This document shows, in pieces, positions 49,598 through 62,231 of a DNA stretch of 64,000 bases. The stretch's first letter is position 1. Every line of letters starts with the position of its first letter. The translations under genes and the position numbers were made by a program. This DNA comes from Eutypa lata (Eukaryota > Ascomycota > Sordariomycetes > Xylariales > Diatrypaceae): positions 1,798,001 to 1,862,000 of the forward strand of contig JAKULF010000003.1 of assembly GCA_022661535.1 (NCBI GenBank), given 5' to 3'. The notes beneath the pieces are model-generated. The model had not been told where the DNA came from and made no database searches. It saw only the letters and a list, made by a program, of their open reading frames with translations.

Positions 49598-52054
49598 AAG
49601 AAACATTGGAGGCCATTCATTCACTTAGGGGGTTACGGGAAAAGGAGTATATAAGCTGGTCACCTTTGGAATTCCTTGCGCATTCATTCATTGCGAGAAG
49701 CAGTTGTTCGTGTTATTTGGTATATACATATACAGCGTGGGTTTTAGAAACAAAATGCATCATCATCATCCCTTCTCGGTAGCCGGGAGTTCGGCGTAAC
49801 GATTGGGTCATAACTACAATACAAAATATTTTTTTGTTGGATTGATTGAGCTCTCCCCTAACCAGGCCTTGTTGGAATCGATTCCGTCCCCCAAAAATAG
49901 CCGTGTCGCCGTATCTACTTACCTTCCTACATACCTTTTGCAGGTAATCACAATTATCTTCACAACGTCATGGCTTTTTTTGATAGTTTGAAACCTAGCG
50001 GGAACTAGCAGATGTCAAGTTCGGGGCTAACGTTCGCTGACGGGTCTCCACCAGTGAGTGCTTGGGGGATGTTTCCGATTGCCCGCACGAATTTAGCATC
50101 GGTGGAAGCACGCACGGACAGTGCAGTGCAGTTGCAATCGGATGAGCATTCGCTCTTCTGCCATTCGATAACTATCATACATACCATTCTAAATGTTGAT
50201 ATTGGTTGGCTTTCTCACTCCTTTTTTACCTGGCCAGCGTTCTAGTACCAGGCAACTATATTTCAACTCCGTACTAAGTTAATACTCCATCATTCTCGTG
50301 TTTATACCGCGAGTGGATGGTGCTAGCCTGGGGGACGAAGGCCTAGCAAAGGTCACGGACCGGTCTGCTAACCAAGGTGAATTTCCACATGGAAAATTTC
50401 ATCAGGCCCCGCTTGGTTTAGTTAGATAACTAACCAGATCGCATCTGTTTGGTCACGGCTAACGGCTTATTCTGGTGGGCATGTTCAGCCACACCAATTG
50501 ATCGTCGAGCCTCACTTCACCTTCGTGTTCTCAGCTTTATAAATAGGGGGTAATGAGATGAGCCGTGCCGGTATATGTTACCTCAACAACAACAATATTG
50601 GTTGAGCGAAGACATGAAATGGGTAGATGGATGGATGGATGGATAGATAGAGAGAGGAATCGAAGTTGATCTTACCTTCATACATACACTACTATGTACC
50701 CCTATTCGCAAGGGCCATCGTACATAGATATATTTAGGTCTCTGTTTCCCCAGTGCGAACTCACCATTCGTTGTTCCTCCTATTCTCATCAATTCATTAT
50801 TCTCGCCTTTGCCGCTTCCGCCAAGTTCTACCTGGGATAGTACCTGGGATAGTATGGTACCCAGCTTGATGTAATAGATATGCTGATAGCCTTGGATATT
50901 ATTTTTTAAGCATGGCCGCGGGAGTTGACGAGCACACCCGCAGAAGAAGTCAACTTGATTTCCTCTAGGTCGCCTGTAAAGGTGCTGTCAGGGCAGGCGG
51001 GATATTCCCTACTTGCTCATACACACATGCAGCTTCCACCTTGCCCAAGTAGGTATCTATCTACCTTACGTGAGTACTTATAGCATATCAGGAGATCAGA
51101 GACCGCTCTCGATAAATGCACTCCATCTCACCAGGTAGTCTCAATAACCCCCCTCGAGCCGAACCTAGGCGGCCCCGATCAGGCGCCGGCCTCGCACGCA
51201 GCCGGATAGTCTCGATATAACTTCACCTTCGCCTTCGACCGGTCTTCAAGACCATTGTCACGGCGGGTATTTGGGGGAAACCAGCGGCTTATCTTCACTA
51301 ACCACTACGTCACACGTGCTTCAAGGGGAATACAAGTAACCAGACCAGCTTAATATACTATCTACGAGGTCTATAGTAATGCTGTAACAACCTTTCAGAC
51401 TTTCCGAGCCACTTAGATAGGTCTTTTTCAGTCACCCCGGAGCCCATCGATAAGGCTCAAACTACTCTATCCAGTCTGCTCAATTTCCATCCTACCTCGC
51501 CAGAATAGGAAGACGAAAGGTTTTGATCGGGTCCGTATCTGGGGAAAGAGCAAAAGTCGGTTGAGATAACTTATCCGAAGAGATTGAGTCGACCCCGTCC
51601 ACGCTTCTTCTTTTCTTCTTCTACTTTCTCACAATACGGCCCTTGGACTAGACGGTACCGGGTATGCTCAAACAGATGATGTCGCCCCGAACGCGCCGAC
51701 CACATCAGAATAGCAGATAAGGCATCGTGTCATCCATATACTTTTTGCAATGGGCAGTGGGGGTATGCTTCACCCAATATCCACGGTTGGAGCGTCCTCG
51801 TCCCAGTAGCAGGTGTTCTTCTCAACCCTGTTGGCCTGCCGCTGGCAGCATGTTGCGATAGGTGTCATCTTCAAGAGTGTGTACCGGTCTGTTAATGCCA
51901 TAGACTAGAGGTTTCGTGTTAGATTTCAAGTGATTTCCAATCAAGCGTTCCACCCCTACATGGGGGTGAAGGCTAAGCAATGAATAGGCATTCATAGGCT
52001 ATATATACACCGATGGGTGGGTTGGCAAATTACTCAATTTGATCACGGCTGTAG
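49598..52054. other. Intergenic region 3' of the STIMATE-like gene
   Basis: No gene recognised. Contains a GGAT/GATA tract near 50628-50652, a 12-bp tandem duplication TACCTGGGATAG at 50829-50852, and a run of unique sequence. The frame at 50012-50245 (plus) starts with ATG but has no known feature. Confidence 0.5.
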
Positions 52055-52687
52055 ATTCGGAATTTCGACGCAGTAAGGACTGAGCCTAGATTCTCCTCCG
52101 GGGCGAGGATAAGGAGACATTTTAGGACAGAGACACAGAGCTTTCAGCGAGGACCCCATGGGAGAACCCATGCTCTCTTTGTACAAGATACCATTGACTT
52201 CATTGGTGACGTCCCGTATCTTGGGCTTTTTACCCATGCGAGGGGCCCCCAATCTTCTTTCCATAAGCGAGTTCTCATCGCTGGCCATGCTCCACCCTGG
52301 TATGACTGCCAGCCCTCCCGAGCTGATGGAATTCTTGAAACAGTTGAGAATATGACTCGGGGCTGGACCGCTTCATATCCAGTTTGTGATGAAGACTTTC
52401 GGGTTCTTACCCTTTACCTACGGCATGGCGTGCTTTCTGGTGATACTAGGCTGGAGTTGACGAATGCTGGTGAGGCTGCCGCACGAGAAATCAGAAAGCG
52501 ATATGCCGGGTGTTACGACGTTGTTGTGGAGTTCGAGAATCACTGGAAGCTTAAGATGGCGGATTTTGCGAGTAAGTGGTGGAAGATCGAAGGAAAGAAG
52601 CAGCAAGCAATGCGTCGAGGTGAATCGGTACACGGCGAAGATGGCACGATTTTAAAGAGAAGGGGGGGGGAGGGGGCTCCAGTGTGA
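52055..52687 (+). CDS. Long open frame, hypothetical or partial gene
   Basis: One frame is free of stops for 210 codons, from just after TAG at 52052-52054 to TGA at 52685-52687. The only ATGs lie in its second half; the first, at 52352, would give 111 residues (MTRGWTASYPVCDEDFRV... ending GGEGAPV). The left edge follows GCTGTAG, which could be a splice acceptor, so a 5' exon may be missing. A good donor GTAAGT occurs inside at about 52573. The encoded sequence has mixed composition with no signal peptide, membrane segment or domain I recognise. Other frames, including the minus strand at 52043-52288, are also partly open, so the coding strand is uncertain. Confidence 0.3.
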   Translation: MRNFDAVRTEPRFSSGARIRRHFRTETQSFQRGPHGRTHALFVQDTIDFIGDVPYLGLFTHARGPQSSFHKRVLIAGHAPPWYDCQPSRADGILETVENMTRGWTASYPVCDEDFRVLTLYLRHGVLSGDTRLELTNAGEAAAREIRKRYAGCYDVVVEFENHWKLKMADFASKWWKIEGKKQQAMRRGESVHGEDGTILKRRGGEGAPV

Positions 52688-55044
52688 TGATGTTGGTTAC
52701 TATCAAAAACAGCCGAGTGGGAAGGCGTAAGGGCTGGTGGTCGATATCGGCGGTTGTACACATAGCTATTCTCCTTCGGTTTGCAATTAGATTATTATTC
52801 CGTTACAGTTAGGCACGCAGTGCGAATGAATATACCCATATGTTAAACAGGGAATGATAACAAGACTAAGAGATTCGATTAATCACCATGCTAGATGATT
52901 ATTGTCTTGCAATCAGGCGAATAATGACCACGGCTTCCCAATTATTCATATTATTTATCTGAGGGGAGCATGTATTTTTTTTTTTCTTAGCGACATGAGT
53001 GATGATAGAAGACCTTAACATTCTTTAGTTAGGACACCAATTGGGATAGAAAGAAAACAACGACATATATCGGAGAGGGACACCAAGTCGAGCAATTCTC
53101 GACGATAGCTACATAGACCAGTCCAGAATCCATAATGTTCTCATACATCGCGCTGTAGCACCGTTTACCCTTCCCCAGAATCTCAGTAGCATATGTGACG
53201 TAGGGTACAAAGAAATCCGTGATAAATGCGTTGACGATATCAATAGGCTGTAGTAACCGTGGAGGTCCGCGGCACGTATCATAGCCTGCTAGGACACAGT
53301 CCCAAACAAGCAAAACCCATTAGTTTGCTTGCCTCATTCTGGAAACCACACTGTCTTGACATGTCCAACCCCAGTAGGGGATTCTCTAGCCGAAGGTGAA
53401 CGTTCTGCGCTACAGCAGGGACACCTGCTTGCCTCTCACTAAATGTAGGGGGCCAACCTGGTTGTTTGTAGACGCTGAAGTGATAAAATAGGACCGGTTA
53501 TGCGAGGTAGCACAGCCTGCACTTTTAAGAGTCCGGCTTTGATGTTGGGTTTCTGTACCATGCATGGTGCAGGTTCGTACGTGGCCATAGAAGTTGTAAT
53601 AAGATAGTTAAGTTGACTGTGAGTCTGGATAGCATAATCGACTCCATTATGCCAACGATTCTGAGACGCAAGTACTAGCCTTCTAGACATGACATGGTCC
53701 TGGGGGATGTCATACCCAGTAGAAATTCTGCACTTCGAGGCTACAATACGCTACTTCTCAGGTCCAAGGACTCGGCCATTGATTGACAAGAGCCAAGATC
53801 CATAGTTCAGCTCACCGGAAAATTGCTGGCGGTTCGACAATCCAATCGAGCGAGAACAATTTTTGCTAGTTTAGTTAATATATAACAAAGGAGGCTTCTT
53901 CCTTCTTCTCTTTCTTTTGCAGATAATCATCAGCCTTTAAGGCCCTTTTCGGGGGCCGCATTATTCGTACGAAGTAGAGAAGGCGCAATTCATCGGCTAC
54001 CGTCCGCTTGTTCGGCGCGCCAAGGATTTACCCCTGTTTCGGCACTGGTTGCTTAACTACCTACTTAAACGGAAGCGCAAAGGGGGCAGCAGCAGAGGGG
54101 TCGCGACGACATGGTGGTGTGTCCCTCTTTGAACATTTTTTAGCGCCCCGCGTTACTAACGTGAGACCTTGGCTTTTCTTCTGCTGATTCAAACCCCGGA
54201 TCCTGTTTGCACTTGGTAGGTTGGCATTGAATATCAAACTTGGGCTGAGCCTTGGGCATTGTACATATGTAAAATAATGACGCCAGACCGCAAGGCTCTC
54301 TCAAACAGATTCAACAGTATGTAGTTACGTGCGTGCGATAATAATAGCTGAGGTGATATACGACGATCTCGGACCGTTGATCCTCATTGGATTTTCGTTT
54401 ATGTTTGCGAAATATCCAGCACTAGAACTACATAGGTGCCTACTTAGTTCATAAGCGGTCCGACAATAAGACGTTTAAAGGTATTATACCCTAACTACAT
54501 AGATACATACATGGTGATTACGTACATATGTTGTAAAAGTAACGAGTAGTAGTAACTATTGTACTGTTCTAGGAATATGTTTAAACAACGTAGAATGAAG
54601 ATTTGAAATGCATGCATAAGTTATATGTGTAATGAAATGAGATATGTATTTATTATGTTTGTTGCTGATCTGTGTTACCACGATAACCCGGTCGTTGATG
54701 TTTCATCCGTTCGCCTGAGACCATAGGTCATAAATGAACTACACAACATCTTAGGGGGGAAACTTTGTGTTTTAGTAAGTACCTAACTATTATATTATAT
54801 AATGTATGTACGCGTATTTGGAGTTCATGAAGACAAGTTTGCATCATATTGTCTACTACGTACAATGCAGAGATGGTAACATTATCCAACATTGGAAAAG
54901 GCGGCCAGTTGAATAAAATGAACCTGCATTAGCTTTGAGGACCCTTTTTCCAATTAGTTAGCCTCCCCCCGCATTCTCACGTTTCTATTCCAATCAGAGC
55001 TGGTCTCACGGCGCTTTCGGCACCACCTGCGCGTCTTTGGTCAT
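52688..55044. other. Intergenic region with possible decayed coding traces
   Basis: No confident gene. On the minus strand between about 53029 and 53810 several overlapping frames look protein-like (see findings), but no single splice model joins them. The rest is AT-rich unique DNA. Confidence 0.45.
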
Positions 55045-55569
55045 CACTTAACGAGCCACCCTATTCGGGCTATATATTTTATTCGGGCTATATAGAAAAT
55101 AAATTTACAATTTACTTGCCAGGTGCCCCGAAGTGTATGATGTACCCTTCCATTTCTTTTTATAAAGCCTTCGCTTTTAATGCCATTTAATTATCACTAC
55201 CACTTAGCTATCATTGCCACTTAGCTGTCGCTGCCATTTAAGCTACATTGCTGCAAGTTTTATAAGCTTCCGGGGGCGGGGGGGGTTAAGGGTTAGGGCA
55301 ACGCTGCAAAGCAAGTTAGGGCAACGTTGCAAAATAAATCGGGATAACGTTATAAAACAAGTAAATGTAAATTAAGGTAATTAAGTAATAAAAATATTTA
55401 ATAGCTAAGTAATGGTAACTATAAATATGCAAATAAATGCTGGTAATGGTTGTGATGGTTGTGATAAGGTACATCAATTGCTTAGTGGCAGTTGGGAAGT
55501 GGATTGTAAATTTATTTTTTGTATAGCCCGCTTAAGGGATATAGCCCGAATAGGGTGGCTCCACTTAAC
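55045..55569. mobile_element. hAT-like MITE with perfect 8-bp target duplication
   Basis: A 509-bp element (55053-55561) is bounded by inverted repeats beginning GAGCCACCCTATTCGGGCTA on the left and ending with its reverse complement on the right; the first 23 bases match perfectly, and weaker similarity runs on for about 60 bp. It is flanked by identical CACTTAAC copies at 55045-55052 and 55562-55569. Inside, subterminal repeats are visible: about three degenerate 23-bp units of GGGCAACGYTGCAAA type (55296-55363) and repeated CCACTTAGC motifs (about 55200-55215). There is no transposase frame. Eight-base duplications and subterminal repeats fit the hAT superfamily, but the GAGCC end is not the usual hAT terminus, so another 8-bp-duplicating family such as Merlin remains possible. 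It lies about 700 bp upstream of the fibroin-3-related gene. Confidence 0.85.
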
Positions 55570-55605
55570 TCACTGGACTGCATGTGGTGTCAGGGGTATC
55601 TGAGA

Positions 55606-55635
55606 TACATACATACATACATACATACATACATA
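55606..55635. repeat. (ATAC)n microsatellite beside the MITE
   Basis: About seven perfect ATAC units starting 36 bp after the right target duplication of the MITE. Confidence 0.9.
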
Positions 55636-56269
55636 GGTAGATTAGATTATGTGCATCCTTCCATAACTATAGTTACCCGCTATTCGTAAATTGCGAGTCG
55701 TTCATCGCATCGCCTTTCTTGTTCATCATTTCCTATCACCTTACCCAATCTTGCGTGGGTTCCCTCGATTAACAATCGAAGCATTCCTTTTTTGTTCTTT
55801 CGCCTCTTAGTTAGTCACTCACTATCTGTTTGCTATTTTTTATTGGACTCTTTTCGATTCGAACTCTCATTGTTATCTGCTACCGACATCCGTAGCCTGG
55901 ACCTACTCTCTTTCAACTTCAGCACAGCCACGTTCGATTGTTTGCTCGCGCCATATCGATGCTGCGCGCTTCCTTCGAATCACATTACGACGTTTCACGG
56001 TTGGGTTTACACAGAAGCTCATAGCCCTCAAAGAGAAGCACAGTCAGGAAGCAATAAACGTATCATTTTCGTAGTGAAAGTCTGAGACGCACAGATCTTG
56101 GAACATCTTTGGACGACACCGACAGGAGCGACAGGTTTAGGAATATGGCCGATTGCTAGGATAAAACTGGGTTTGAATAAGTGGTTGATCCAAGAATACG
56201 CCGGAATCTCGATTCTCGTCTTGCTGGATTATATATGCTTCTGCCGTGACGCCGAAGAACACATACAAA
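55636..56269. promoter_or_regulatory. Promoter and leader of the fibroin-3-related gene
   Basis: Pyrimidine-rich sequence followed by a probable leader. Two short uORFs precede the start: ATG 56145 (MADC) and ATG 56235 (MLLP). A 6-bp hairpin TCGATT-AAC-AATCGA lies near 55766. The frame at 55792-56085 lacks recognisable protein features. Confidence 0.4.
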
Positions 56270-58021
56270 ATGCCGCACATCGGCGTGGTAATGGAGCAAA
56301 GTCTCCAGGAGCGGACCTTTCGAGAAGGTTTAGTTGACCTGATTGCCCGGAGCCTAGCTGGCGGTCTAGGCAAGCGGCAGCTAGCGGACGTACAAAATGG
56401 CGTCTCCGATTTCAAGACCGCCATCAGCAGTTGGGACAACTGCATGGCCGCAAACTTCTGCAAGTACGGTTTCCGGCAACTTCCTATTGCCTATCAGTAG
56501 CTAACAGACGGCAGGTGGCCAGTAATTGGTATTATCATTGTGGGCGGGCTCATCATCTTCTCCATTGTCTGGTGCTGTGCGAGATGTCTCTGTTGTGGTG
56601 TTTCGTGTTGTTGCGAATGCTGCTATTGCCTGAAGTGCTGCGGTCAATGCTGTGGGATGTGTGATGCCCCGCGAGGAAAACGCAGCAAATACTTGGATGA
56701 ACCTTACGTTCCTCCTCACCATGATCAAGCCTATAGGTCTCAACCAAATATGGACTCAGGGTTCCCGCCTGCCCGCCCCGCTAAGGCTGAACCACCTCAG
56801 TATGCTGTGTTCGACGATGGGCCCAAGAAGGACGCAGACTCGCTACCTGCTATGCCGAGTTGGGAGGATGCTGGATCCAAAAAGGTGCTCTTAGAAGAGG
56901 AGGATAGTGTCGAAATGGAGCCGCTGAAGAAACCTGAAAGTACTCCGGCCATGCAGATGAATGCGCTCAATGCATCCCAGACAACGGTTCCGAACGCAAC
57001 ATCCCCTGAGGCTAGAAGTCCTTTCGGAACTCCAGCAGGACAAGCCGGGCCAAATGGTTATATGGCGGCTGGTAATGCCAACGCAAACCCATACGCTTCA
57101 AATGGGCAGAGTTACGATTCTTATAATGACGCCGGTTACGGGCAGGGATCGCAGGGCTATTCAGACCAAGGCTATGGCGTGGGTGGTACGCCAGGACAAG
57201 GACCTCAGCAGCAACAAGATTACAACAACGCTGGTTATTATGGAGGCCAACTGGGCCAAGGATATCCGCAGTCACGAACCCCGAGACCATATGATGACCC
57301 TGCACGGCGTGGAACACCAGGGGCTTATGGTATGGGACCTGGTCGGCAGACTCCAGCAGGTGCTGCCGGCTTTGGTGCTCCCCCGAGGGTAGCTTCACCT
57401 GCACAGGCAGGGTATGGCTACGACGATACTGGCCGAAGACCCTCTCCCGGTCCGAACGCAGCTTATGGATATGGCGATGCTGGCCGGAAACCATCTCCTG
57501 GTCCCAACGCCGCCTACGGGTATGGTCAGAGATCAAACACGCCGGGTAGCTATGGCCAAGGACCAAACATGGCAGGTGGCTATGGTCAAAGATCAAACAC
57601 TCCAGGTAGCCAGGCGCGGCCATATCCACCCCCACAAAGGCAGTACTCTGCCGATACCAACCAGCAATACCCCCAAGACTCGGACGGCCAATACCCAGCG
57701 GACTCGGCCCCACAGTTCGCACCGCCCCGAAGGCAGTATACAGGGGGTAGTACACACCAATATCAACCTCAGCGGGAGTACTCGTCTGACTCCGTCAGAC
57801 CTCTCGCACGGCCATCGCCGGGACTAGACAACTCCCAGCCATCCTCTCCCATTACTAATAACAGTGGGTTTGACTTCACGTCTGGCTTCAGCCGTCCAAC
57901 TCCGACACCACCTCCGACGCAGACGGCAAATGGCGGCAAGGCTTATCCGGGATACAGGCCATACAAGCCGCCACAGCAAGAGGATCAGGCTCCGCAGCAG
58001 ACCGGCTGGAGTGGTGTATAA
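56270..58021 (+). CDS. Fibroin-3-related membrane protein
   Basis: Exons 56270-56463 and 56515-58021 (51-nt intron, GTACGG...CGGCAG) encode 566 residues. The junction turns AA|G into Lys and restores NFCKWPVIGIIIVGG. Order: short N-terminus with an SSWDNCMAANFC motif, one transmembrane helix (67-86), a remarkable cysteine cluster of 16 Cys within residues 85-114 (WCCARCLCCG...CCGQCCGMC), the conserved KYLDEPYVPPHH, then a long Pro/Gly/Tyr/Gln-rich disordered tail. The tail holds near-identical PSPGPNAAYGYG repeats and two QRSNTPGS units. Databases call this ascomycete family fibroin-3 related; its function is not established. The cysteines directly after the helix are likely palmitoylation or disulphide sites (inference). 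Unspliced reading stops after the first exon, so the intron is required for the membrane segment. The ATG at 56270 is the first in frame. Confidence 0.85.
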
Positions 58022-61000
58022 AAAGCATATGTAGCTACACTGCTATATCACAATAGTTCGATTTCGGATTTTTTTCCCCCCCATTTGCATGATAAGAACC
58101 GGGTGTTTTTTCGAAACAAGTGGATGATATTTTTTTCGTTTTTAAAACTTCTTCACCACCGGGGACCGGGGGAGGGGGGCATGGATAAGAGCCAGAAAAG
58201 CAACATGGCCCGAGGCGTTTGGAGAAATGTTCATCATTTGCATTGCATACATGCATTTCATGTACTTCTGTATACCAGCAATTCTTATTTTTTTGCATAT
58301 GGATATGAACGAGCCAGCGAGCGAGCGAGCAGCGATGGCGATGACGGTATCCCTTCTGTATATCAATCTGAAAGCATCCTGGTGTTTGCTTTTTTCGAGT
58401 CGGTCCAACATCAGCAAGCGAGCGAACGAACGAGCGGTGGGGTGGACGATGCTACCATACAATTGAAATGAATTATACATAGTAAGAATGTTGATGACTT
58501 TGAAAAGAACTTTTGAATTCCCCATACGACCGGTCTATTTGTTTAGCTTTGCGTGTGTGACGGTGTGTATCGATTGTATGACAAAACCTAATTGCTCCTT
58601 TTCAGGTTCTTCCGCCTTGAGTGAAGAGTTAGTTGCTTGGATGTGGAAGTGCGAATTCTATGCTGATGACAGACAGTAGCAATCAGGCATGTGTAGAGAC
58701 GCAGCTACTGCTCGTGCATTTTCCTCCAAGTCGGCAATACCATCCACGGTGTTGTTTGTTATTCTTACCCTAGCCTAGGAATAGGTACGCAAGACGACTT
58801 TTGAATTCAGCCGTGAGTTTGTTTCTTCCCCTGAGTTCCACAGCATACATAACATAGTCTCGAGTACCGCCGGTGTTCTTCCCGTAGTTTACTTCTAGGA
58901 GGGAAAAGAAGGAGAAATAGGTTTGTGGGGTGAGTCACATAGTTATCAATACCATTGCATGCCCTTATACATGTGGATGTTGCGATACTTGGATATATAG
59001 GTCTATATTGTTAGTTCTTGTCTCTACATCATGACGGCTGTCATACACTGGTAAGAAGCGGCGAAGTGACGGACTCTTAGGAGGCACAATACACATCTGC
59101 CACCTACTATGGGGGTTAGCTACGAGTCAAAACACCCCCTCTTGCTAGGCTACTACTTGAAATGACTAGTATTTTACGAGGTATTTGTAGCGAAGGCTGG
59201 GCTTATAGGATGAACACGCCAAAGTACCTCACGCCCTTCGCTATAGATGAGTTTTGCCAAAATTCGTTCAAACTGGTCATCACTTTGAGAAACCCCCTCG
59301 ACTCCTCCCTTCTCTAAGCCTGGCTAGATCTTCTCTACTTTTAGGTGCGGTCTAACTAGGTGCTGTCTTCGAAGATCTACTCCTACCTATGATTCGTAGA
59401 CCGCCAGTAAGCTTATGTTCGCGAGGCTCCTGGCGCGTCAGGCAAGACCTTGGCCCTCCCACCGCCTCTTAAAATGCGTTTCACGGCGATGGTCTCTTTC
59501 CTCTCCTCACACTCTCTTCACGTCGAACTGCTTACAACACTAAGGTATCGGAGATGTGCTGTAGCCACGGCATGGTAGCGGAAGCATAATGTTGACGTAA
59601 TAGGAGATATATCTATTGTAGACAAACCTGAACCCATATGCTAAGTCTAGATACACAGGTGGCTGACCAGCATCCTAGCTGAGTGCTTACCCTTTCACCA
59701 GGGCCCGGCAGGCCAGAAATGACTGTGAGGATGGTAGAGGCGGCAGCGCAGCTGAAAGGGCCTGCTAGGACATATCCTCTGAGGTTCCATTACGGTATTT
59801 ATTGATAGTCTCTACTTTAATTGAATGTATACTTACTATATACACCTGTTCTCTCCACGCTCGACTCAACATATTTTAGGATCAAAGGCTAGACCGCGCT
59901 AGCTACATTTACACCCAGCCGGAGTGGATGATGGGCGGGAACCAGGAGTTTCTTGGGTGGATTGTGCTTTCTCGTCCTCGAGATATCTATCATGCGTTGG
60001 TCTTATATAACTTTAGGTGGATGTTCGTAGCGGGGACGAACGTAGCTGAGGAGCGCAGGGACTCGTCTTTTATTTCTAAAGGGGGGGGGTGAGATATTGT
60101 TTCTTATTTGCTTGTGCGTTATGAAAATGTGTCTTTGAAGCCGGTGTTCTGCACAGAGGCAGTGTTCACTCCAATGCCCTAGTCTAACTTGAACCCAACA
60201 GCTCATGAATACGCACTTGGCCACTCCACCATAAACTGAAGGTTTCAACACTTTCGTGTTAGCAAATCTACCCTTATAGCTTAGCTACGAATCAACCCAC
60301 GAGCTCAATCTGTTACCTTCGCAAACCCCGAGTCCAGCAAGCCGTCTATCTTCTTTCCCCCCCAACTCTGCTCCCAAATTGGATGCCGGGAGAGCAATGG
60401 ATGATGGGAGACCGCACTTTGCCCTTTGCTGCGACAATACTAAGACTAGATACATTGAGTACGAGCGAACTCATGACACTTAGACAGTATTCATCTAGAA
60501 TGTATTGTATCACAGCATGTGTATGTTTATCTGCATGGACGAATGGAGTGACGGATACTCATGTTTAAGCTAGGGTGTATAGCACCCTACACACACTATA
60601 GGAAACATTGTTGTATTGTAGCAGTGAGTAGAGTAAGCTATAGAATTCATCATAATGGAAATGTGTATACGTCTGACCTCTTGAGAAGAAGAAGAATATG
60701 ACAATGTTGGATGGTGGCACTTATTTATACATGCCTCTTTATGAGTTGTTTATAAATCCTCTTGGTTGCCAAGCTATTATGAGGTAATAATAATATGTAT
60801 GTTCGAGACTAGAGCTTGTGATGAAAATCTGCACATATTCCACCGTGTCTAAAAAAGTAAAGTGGTTTTCCTACGAAGTGCGCGTGAGAGGGAAAGGGTG
60901 AATAAAGGGTATCGTGGCAAATTATATAGTTACAGATATCTAAACTCCCCCAATCTAGCATCTCTGTATGAGATCACCACTTTCAACTTTAGTCTTCAAC

Positions 61001-61676
61001 CTCATGCTCCAGGTATGTAATACAATGTCTCTCCATAAGGCGTAGGTTAGCTTCCAAGGTACCAAATTGCTTTCCAAACTTTGTGATAATATAGAACAAG
61101 TGTAGTGCTATTATTCATTTCGCCTGATATCCTCATACTCTCCCCTTTAATATATATATTCTATTAGTTTATACCCAACGATCTAATATTTGAGTTAACG
61201 GTGGTTCATGAAACACGTATAGTCGGTGTGGGAGGCCTCCCACCTACTAGCCGGATATAATGTGGCTTTGTTATAACTACTTTGTACGTGGGTAGATATG
61301 TGTGTGTTTGCATGCAAACACCCATTCTGCGTCACTACTCGGCTAGGTCGGCTCACTATTGCTCGCCAAGCTCGCCGCCAAGTTTACTTTGCAAAGGGGA
61401 AATTTTAACCGGTTTACTTGTGTACGCAATCTGGTATCAATAAAGGAATTTCATTACTATGGAATTATTAGGACAATCGTCATAATGGATAGACACTCGT
61501 CCATTGGATATCAAAGTTGTGTGCCCTTTTTTTCCTTTTAACGCCGATGCCTCGATTTCTTCTAAGTCTGAACGTTACCGCCTCCCCGAACACCCCCAGC
61601 AATCCACTGCCTTAATCATGAAATCATCTCTCAGAAGCAACGATCCGTATCGTACACACGCTACGTCTTGTCTACC
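58022..61676. other. Convergent region between the fibroin-3-related gene and the RCR gene
   Basis: Both neighbours end here. Near 58310-58440 there are GAGC/GAAC tetranucleotide tracts. No gene or RNA found; frames stay under about 130 codons and are repeat-driven or featureless. A tRNA-like motif near 60.2 kb was considered and rejected. Confidence 0.5.
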
Positions 61677-62231
61677 TCAAGGTCGGCTGGTCGGGGGTGG
61701 TCCAGGAGGTGGGGCGTAGTCGTTTCCTCCGGCCGGTGCATACGCGTTCTTAGGCTGCTGAATACCCTCGTGCTGGCCGTAGTATCCATCGCCGGTCTGG
61801 AAGGTGTTGCCGGTGACCTGGGAGTTCATAGGGTAAGACTGGCCCGGGGGACCATACGGAGGAGGGTTGTTGTTGTAGCCCGGCTGATTGTTGTTGTAGT
61901 ACGGGGCATTGGGCGGAGGAGGTCCGCCAGTAGCCATCCAGCCCGTTCCATACATCGGCCTCATTCCTTGTCTCCGGCGACGGCGGGAGTTGAGACATCT
62001 GGTCAACCTGTTAGCGTGAAAGTCCTAATGCGTAGGGAAAGGTAAAACTTACGCCCATAGGAAGAAAACAACGACGCAGAGGCCGATCAGAATGGCAGCT
62101 AAGATCCACCGACCATACCAGGACCACGAGCTATGGCATCTACCATTGCTCCAGTATCCACTGCTGCATCTGTAGGATTGCCGTGCGCTCAGCAAGGAAG
62201 TGTCGAAGTCGTTGAGAATCGCTGGCGCCAT
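61677..62231 (-). CDS. RCR-family membrane protein (chitin synthesis/trafficking regulator)
   Basis: Exons 62231-62053 and 61998-61677 (54-nt intron, GTAAGT...GACCAG) give 166 residues. A short luminal head with paired cysteines (C22, C32) precedes one transmembrane helix (about 42-60, WILAAILIGLCVVVFFLW), which runs into the basic CLNSRRRRRQG and MRPMYGTGWM stretch; the exon junction falls between helix and basic run. The rest is Pro/Asn/Tyr-rich with a PPPY motif at 105-108, the type that recruits Rsp5 ubiquitin ligase. This layout is that of yeast Rcr1/Rcr2 (resistance to Congo red), which limit chitin deposition and act in endosome-vacuole traffic. The first ATG in frame is 62231; upstream the frame offers only TTG. 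The transcript converges with the fibroin-3-related gene. Confidence 0.88.

Noticed and set aside
60180..60235. tRNA-like A-box (TGGCCAAGTGCG) and B-box-like (GGTTCAAGTTA) motifs on the minus strand
   Set aside because: The boxes are only 16 nt apart instead of about 33, the T-stem does not pair, and no cloverleaf can be drawn.
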